A DNA stretch of 64,000 bases, taken from assembly GCF_900102105.1 (NCBI RefSeq), contig NZ_FNBB01000015.1, positions 46,161 through 110,160 on the forward strand. Reading direction: 5' to 3'. The position numbers were made by a program, and so were the translations under genes. Positions 60,629 to 64,000 of this stretch are shown piece by piece; position 1 is the first letter of the stretch, and each line of letters begins with the position of its first letter. The notes beneath the pieces are model-generated. The model worked only from the letters and a program-made list of their open reading frames with translations, was not told the origin of the DNA and searched no databases. The stretch comes from Agrobacterium pusense. GTDB taxonomy: Bacteria; Pseudomonadota; Alphaproteobacteria; Rhizobiales; Rhizobiaceae.

Positions 60629-60731
60629 GCTTCATCTCCTTTCGTGACACGACAAAGTGTGGCGCAAAATTTTCCAGGCATCAACGTTTTCCTCAACGCG
60701 GACCGTCAGAATTTCGTTCCTTTTCAGCGCA

Positions 60732-60758
60732 TTAGCAGCAGACGATCATGAGTGCTGA
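60732..60758 (+). promoter_or_regulatory. Degenerate CIRCE element upstream of groESL
   Basis: TTAGCAGCA, nine bases, GAGTGCTGA: the CIRCE architecture (TTAGCACTC-N9-GAGTGCTAA) bound by HrcA, with the right arm good and the left arm altered at its last three bases. It is 146 bases before groES. Confidence 0.65.
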
Positions 60759-60903
60759 TTTTTTTGCGTCGACCTCTTGAAATCAAAAAATCGCCAAACC
60801 AGATTTTTGCGCGCGAACGCTCGGACGAGGTTCGCACTTCCGGGCCGGCCACCGCCGGCCCGGTAAGAACAGACGTCATCTTTTTTGTCTCACGGAGGAA
60901 AAT

Positions 60904-61218
60904 ATGTCGTTCCGACCGCTTCATGACCGCATTCTCGTCCGCCGGGTCGAATCCGAAGAAAAGACCAAAGGCGGTATTATCATCCCCGACACTGCCAAGG
61001 AAAAACCGCAGGAGGGCGAGGTCATCGCCGTTGGGCCCGGTGCGCGCAACGATGCCGGACAGATCCAGGTGCTCGACGTCAAGGTGGGCGACCGCATCCT
61101 GTTCGGCAAATGGTCAGGCACCGAGATCAAGATCAATGGCGAAGACCTGCTGATCATGAAGGAAAGCGATGTCATGGGCATCATCGGCGCCCAGGCTGAG
61201 CAGAAGAAAGCCGCCTGA
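60904..61218 (+). CDS. groES: Co-chaperonin GroES
   Basis: 104 residues of the GroES family: [19 protein letters not shown], the mobile loop with KGGIIIPDT (about 20-33), [21 protein letters not shown]. It caps GroEL for ATP-driven folding. CACGGAGGAAAAT precedes the ATG. It is the first gene of the groESL operon, with a degenerate CIRCE upstream. This is probably one of several groESL copies in the genome, as usual in rhizobia (established knowledge). Confidence 0.97.
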   Translation: MSFRPLHDRILVRRVESEEKTKGGIIIPDTAKEKPQEGEVIAVGPGARNDAGQIQVLDVKVGDRILFGKWSGTEIKINGEDLLIMKESDVMGIIGAQAEQKKAA

Positions 61219-61260
61219 GCGTCCTACCCTACACCCATCAGTCAGATAGCTGCCTATTGA

Positions 61261-62898
<1,638 letters not shown>

Positions 62899-62903
62899 TG
62901 GAA

Positions 62904-62929
62904 GGGGGCGCCCAGAGGGCGCCCCCTTT
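62904..62929 (+). terminator. Rho-independent terminator of groESL
   Basis: Perfect 10-bp stem GGGGGCGCCC/GGGCGCCCCC with an AGA loop and TTTC, six bases after the groEL stop. The T-run is short but the stem is very stable. Confidence 0.8.
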
Positions 62930-62973
62930 CTGGTGCTCCGTGAGTAACGATGCGGAGCCTGACCAGCCAAATA

Positions 62974-63165
62974 TCAGCGCGAGTACCCTTCCGCAAATTC
63001 GCGGGTCGTCTGGATGAACGCAGTGACGGCGGCCGGTGGGCTGGTCCTCCCGGAATAATATATTGCCAAGGCGTCAGGAGCGGCATCCACTCCTTCAATA
63101 TGCGCGTCAGTCGTCCAGCCTCAAATCTTCGCGGCAAAGGTTTCTGCGAAAGCGAAATCGACCAC
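62974..63165 (-). pseudogene. C-terminal fragment of a LysR family regulator
   Basis: On the minus strand, FEAGRLTRILKEWMPLLTPW and QYIIPGG match the end of a LysR effector domain. After a one-base loss the sequence continues in another frame as RTSPPAAVTAFIQTTREFAE to a stop at 62974. Everything upstream of about 63165 is missing, so it is a remnant. Confidence 0.6.
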
Positions 63166-63388
63166 ACGAAACTTTCACCAGGAAATAAATCGGTTCCGCC
63201 GAGGTTTTTCCATTCTGCTGTCAGTCAGGGTGGACTGCTGCGCGGTTGACATGGCGACCTCGTCGCAGTTCGACTGCCCGAAGTTCGGAACGGATGCGAC
63301 ACCGACTGAGGAGGGGCCTGTTTATTGTCTCCTGGCTTTGCATAGTCGAGTTAACCGCACTGCGAGTTACTAGTGGCCGAATTTTTAG
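63166..63388. other. Spacer between LysR remnant and peptide ABC gene
   Basis: About 220 bases with no supported gene; it is the 3' side of two leftward sequences. Confidence 0.4.
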
Positions 63389-64000
63389 TCATCCCACCAC
63401 CGCCGCCGAAAAAGCTGATTTGATAAGTGTTCTGGTGTACTCAGCCGAAGGCCGGTTGAAGATGGCGTTTGTCTCTCCCTCCTCGACAATCTTTCCGTTT
63501 CTCATGACGATGACATAATCTGAAATGGCCTTGATGACGGACAGGTCGTGGCTGATGAAGATGTAGGAAAGGCCGTGGGCCTTCTGTAGATCACGCAGGA
63601 GGTCGATAACCTGGCCCTGAACGGACCGGTCCAGCGCCGACGTGGGTTCGTCAAGAATGATGACCTCTGGTTTGAGAATAATGGCGCGGGCAATGGCGAT
63701 ACGTTGGCGTTGCCCCCCGGAAAATTCGTGGGGGTAGCGGTTGCGGGCGGCGGGATCGAGGCCCACTTCCTTCAGCGCCTCGATTGCGCGCCTGTCCCGT
63801 TCCGCACGGTTGAGGTTCTGGTCGTGAACGAAGAGCCCCTCGGTGATGATCTCGCCTACCGTCTGTCGCGGCGAAAGCGAACCATAGGGGTCCTGGAACA
63901 CCAGTTGGAGATGCCGCCGTAGCGGCCGCATGGCCTTTCGATCAAGCCCGGTGATTTCCTGTTTTCCGAAGAAAATCCGGCCATCGGCCTGGATCAGGCG
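63389..64000 (-). CDS. Peptide/nickel-type ABC transporter ATPase (partial, 5' end beyond window)
   Basis: The last 203 residues of an Opp/Dpp-type ATPase. Visible are the Q-loop (LQLVFQDPYGSLSPRQTV), the signature FSGGQRQRIAIARA, Walker B VIILDEPTSALDRS, the H-loop YIFISHDLSVI and the oligopeptide-type C-terminus (AEYTRTLIKSAF). Length and the GLDRKAMRPLRRHLQ linker suggest the C-terminal half of a duplicated GsiA/YejF-type ATPase (inference). Walker A lies outside the window. Confidence 0.9.
   Translation of the reverse strand, partial: RLIQADGRIFFGKQEITGLDRKAMRPLRRHLQLVFQDPYGSLSPRQTVGEIITEGLFVHDQNLNRAERDRRAIEALKEVGLDPAARNRYPHEFSGGQRQRIAIARAIILKPEVIILDEPTSALDRSVQGQVIDLLRDLQKAHGLSYIFISHDLSVIKAISDYVIVMRNGKIVEEGETNAIFNRPSAEYTRTLIKSAFSAAVVG

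Overview
The window looks like part of a conjugative replicon (a large plasmid or a chromid-like element) of a Rhizobium-type alphaproteobacterium. The evidence is the GC-rich coding style with many GTG/TTG starts, the rhizobial plasmid cassette (large ParB-domain protein, DUF932, DUF6117-like, toprim/DUF7146, DUF2493, DUF736, WGR), a complete VirB/D4 type IV secretion operon with a linked relaxase, and an accessory groESL copy. No repABC locus, tRNA, rRNA, CRISPR array or transposase was recognised.

Layout. 0-2 kb: an MFS efflux gene running off the left edge, a PEBP/YbhB protein and an AraC regulator. 2.3-14.8 kb: the conserved plasmid cassette, in which the giant strawberry-notch-type helicase/methylase gene survives only as a 0.45-kb scar; two toxin-antitoxin pairs (VapBC/FitAB-like and RES/Xre), an HU protein and a WGR protein are interspersed. 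14.8-16.4 kb: gene-poor DNA with a perfect 22-bp palindrome and a degenerate tandem motif. 16.4-31.4 kb: virB1, B2, B3, B4, a second transglycosylase, B5, a small lipoprotein, B6, B8, B9, B10, B11 and virD4. 31.8-39.5 kb: an HTH regulator, a six-gene leftward operon of secreted proteins (three with degenerate staphylococcal-nuclease-like sequences), and a rightward operon with ParA/VirC1-like, ribbon-helix-helix and relaxase genes. Four copies of one inverted repeat (ACTTGTACTG/CAGTACAAGT-like) lie before the lipoprotein gene, before virB1 (two copies) and between the two divergent operons, so the conjugation genes look like one regulon.

39.4-50.3 kb is the least familiar part: a HAD-like protein without its nucleophile, a SAM methyltransferase, two paralogous AraC regulators, an MFS exporter, an Xre regulator, a polar-amino-acid ABC importer and an alanine-racemase-like PLP enzyme in which two racemase hallmark residues are replaced. 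Inside it are two copies, about 1 kb apart, of a roughly 225-nt 5'-UTR element. Both fold into the same set of hairpins around a multibranch core, with compensatory base changes between the copies. One sits directly before the Xre gene and occludes its Shine-Dalgarno site; the other sits before the second AraC gene. I consider this pair the best candidate in the window for an undescribed regulatory RNA (riboswitch-like), perhaps tied to the small molecule handled by the neighbouring genes.

50.5-64 kb: a NarL-type two-component system flanked by two glycine-rich secreted proteins, a SulP transporter, a GFA-family protein, LysE, DUF2243 and Usg proteins, groES-groEL with a degenerate CIRCE site, gene remnants (epoxide-hydrolase-like and LysR-like) and a partial peptide-ABC ATPase at the right edge.
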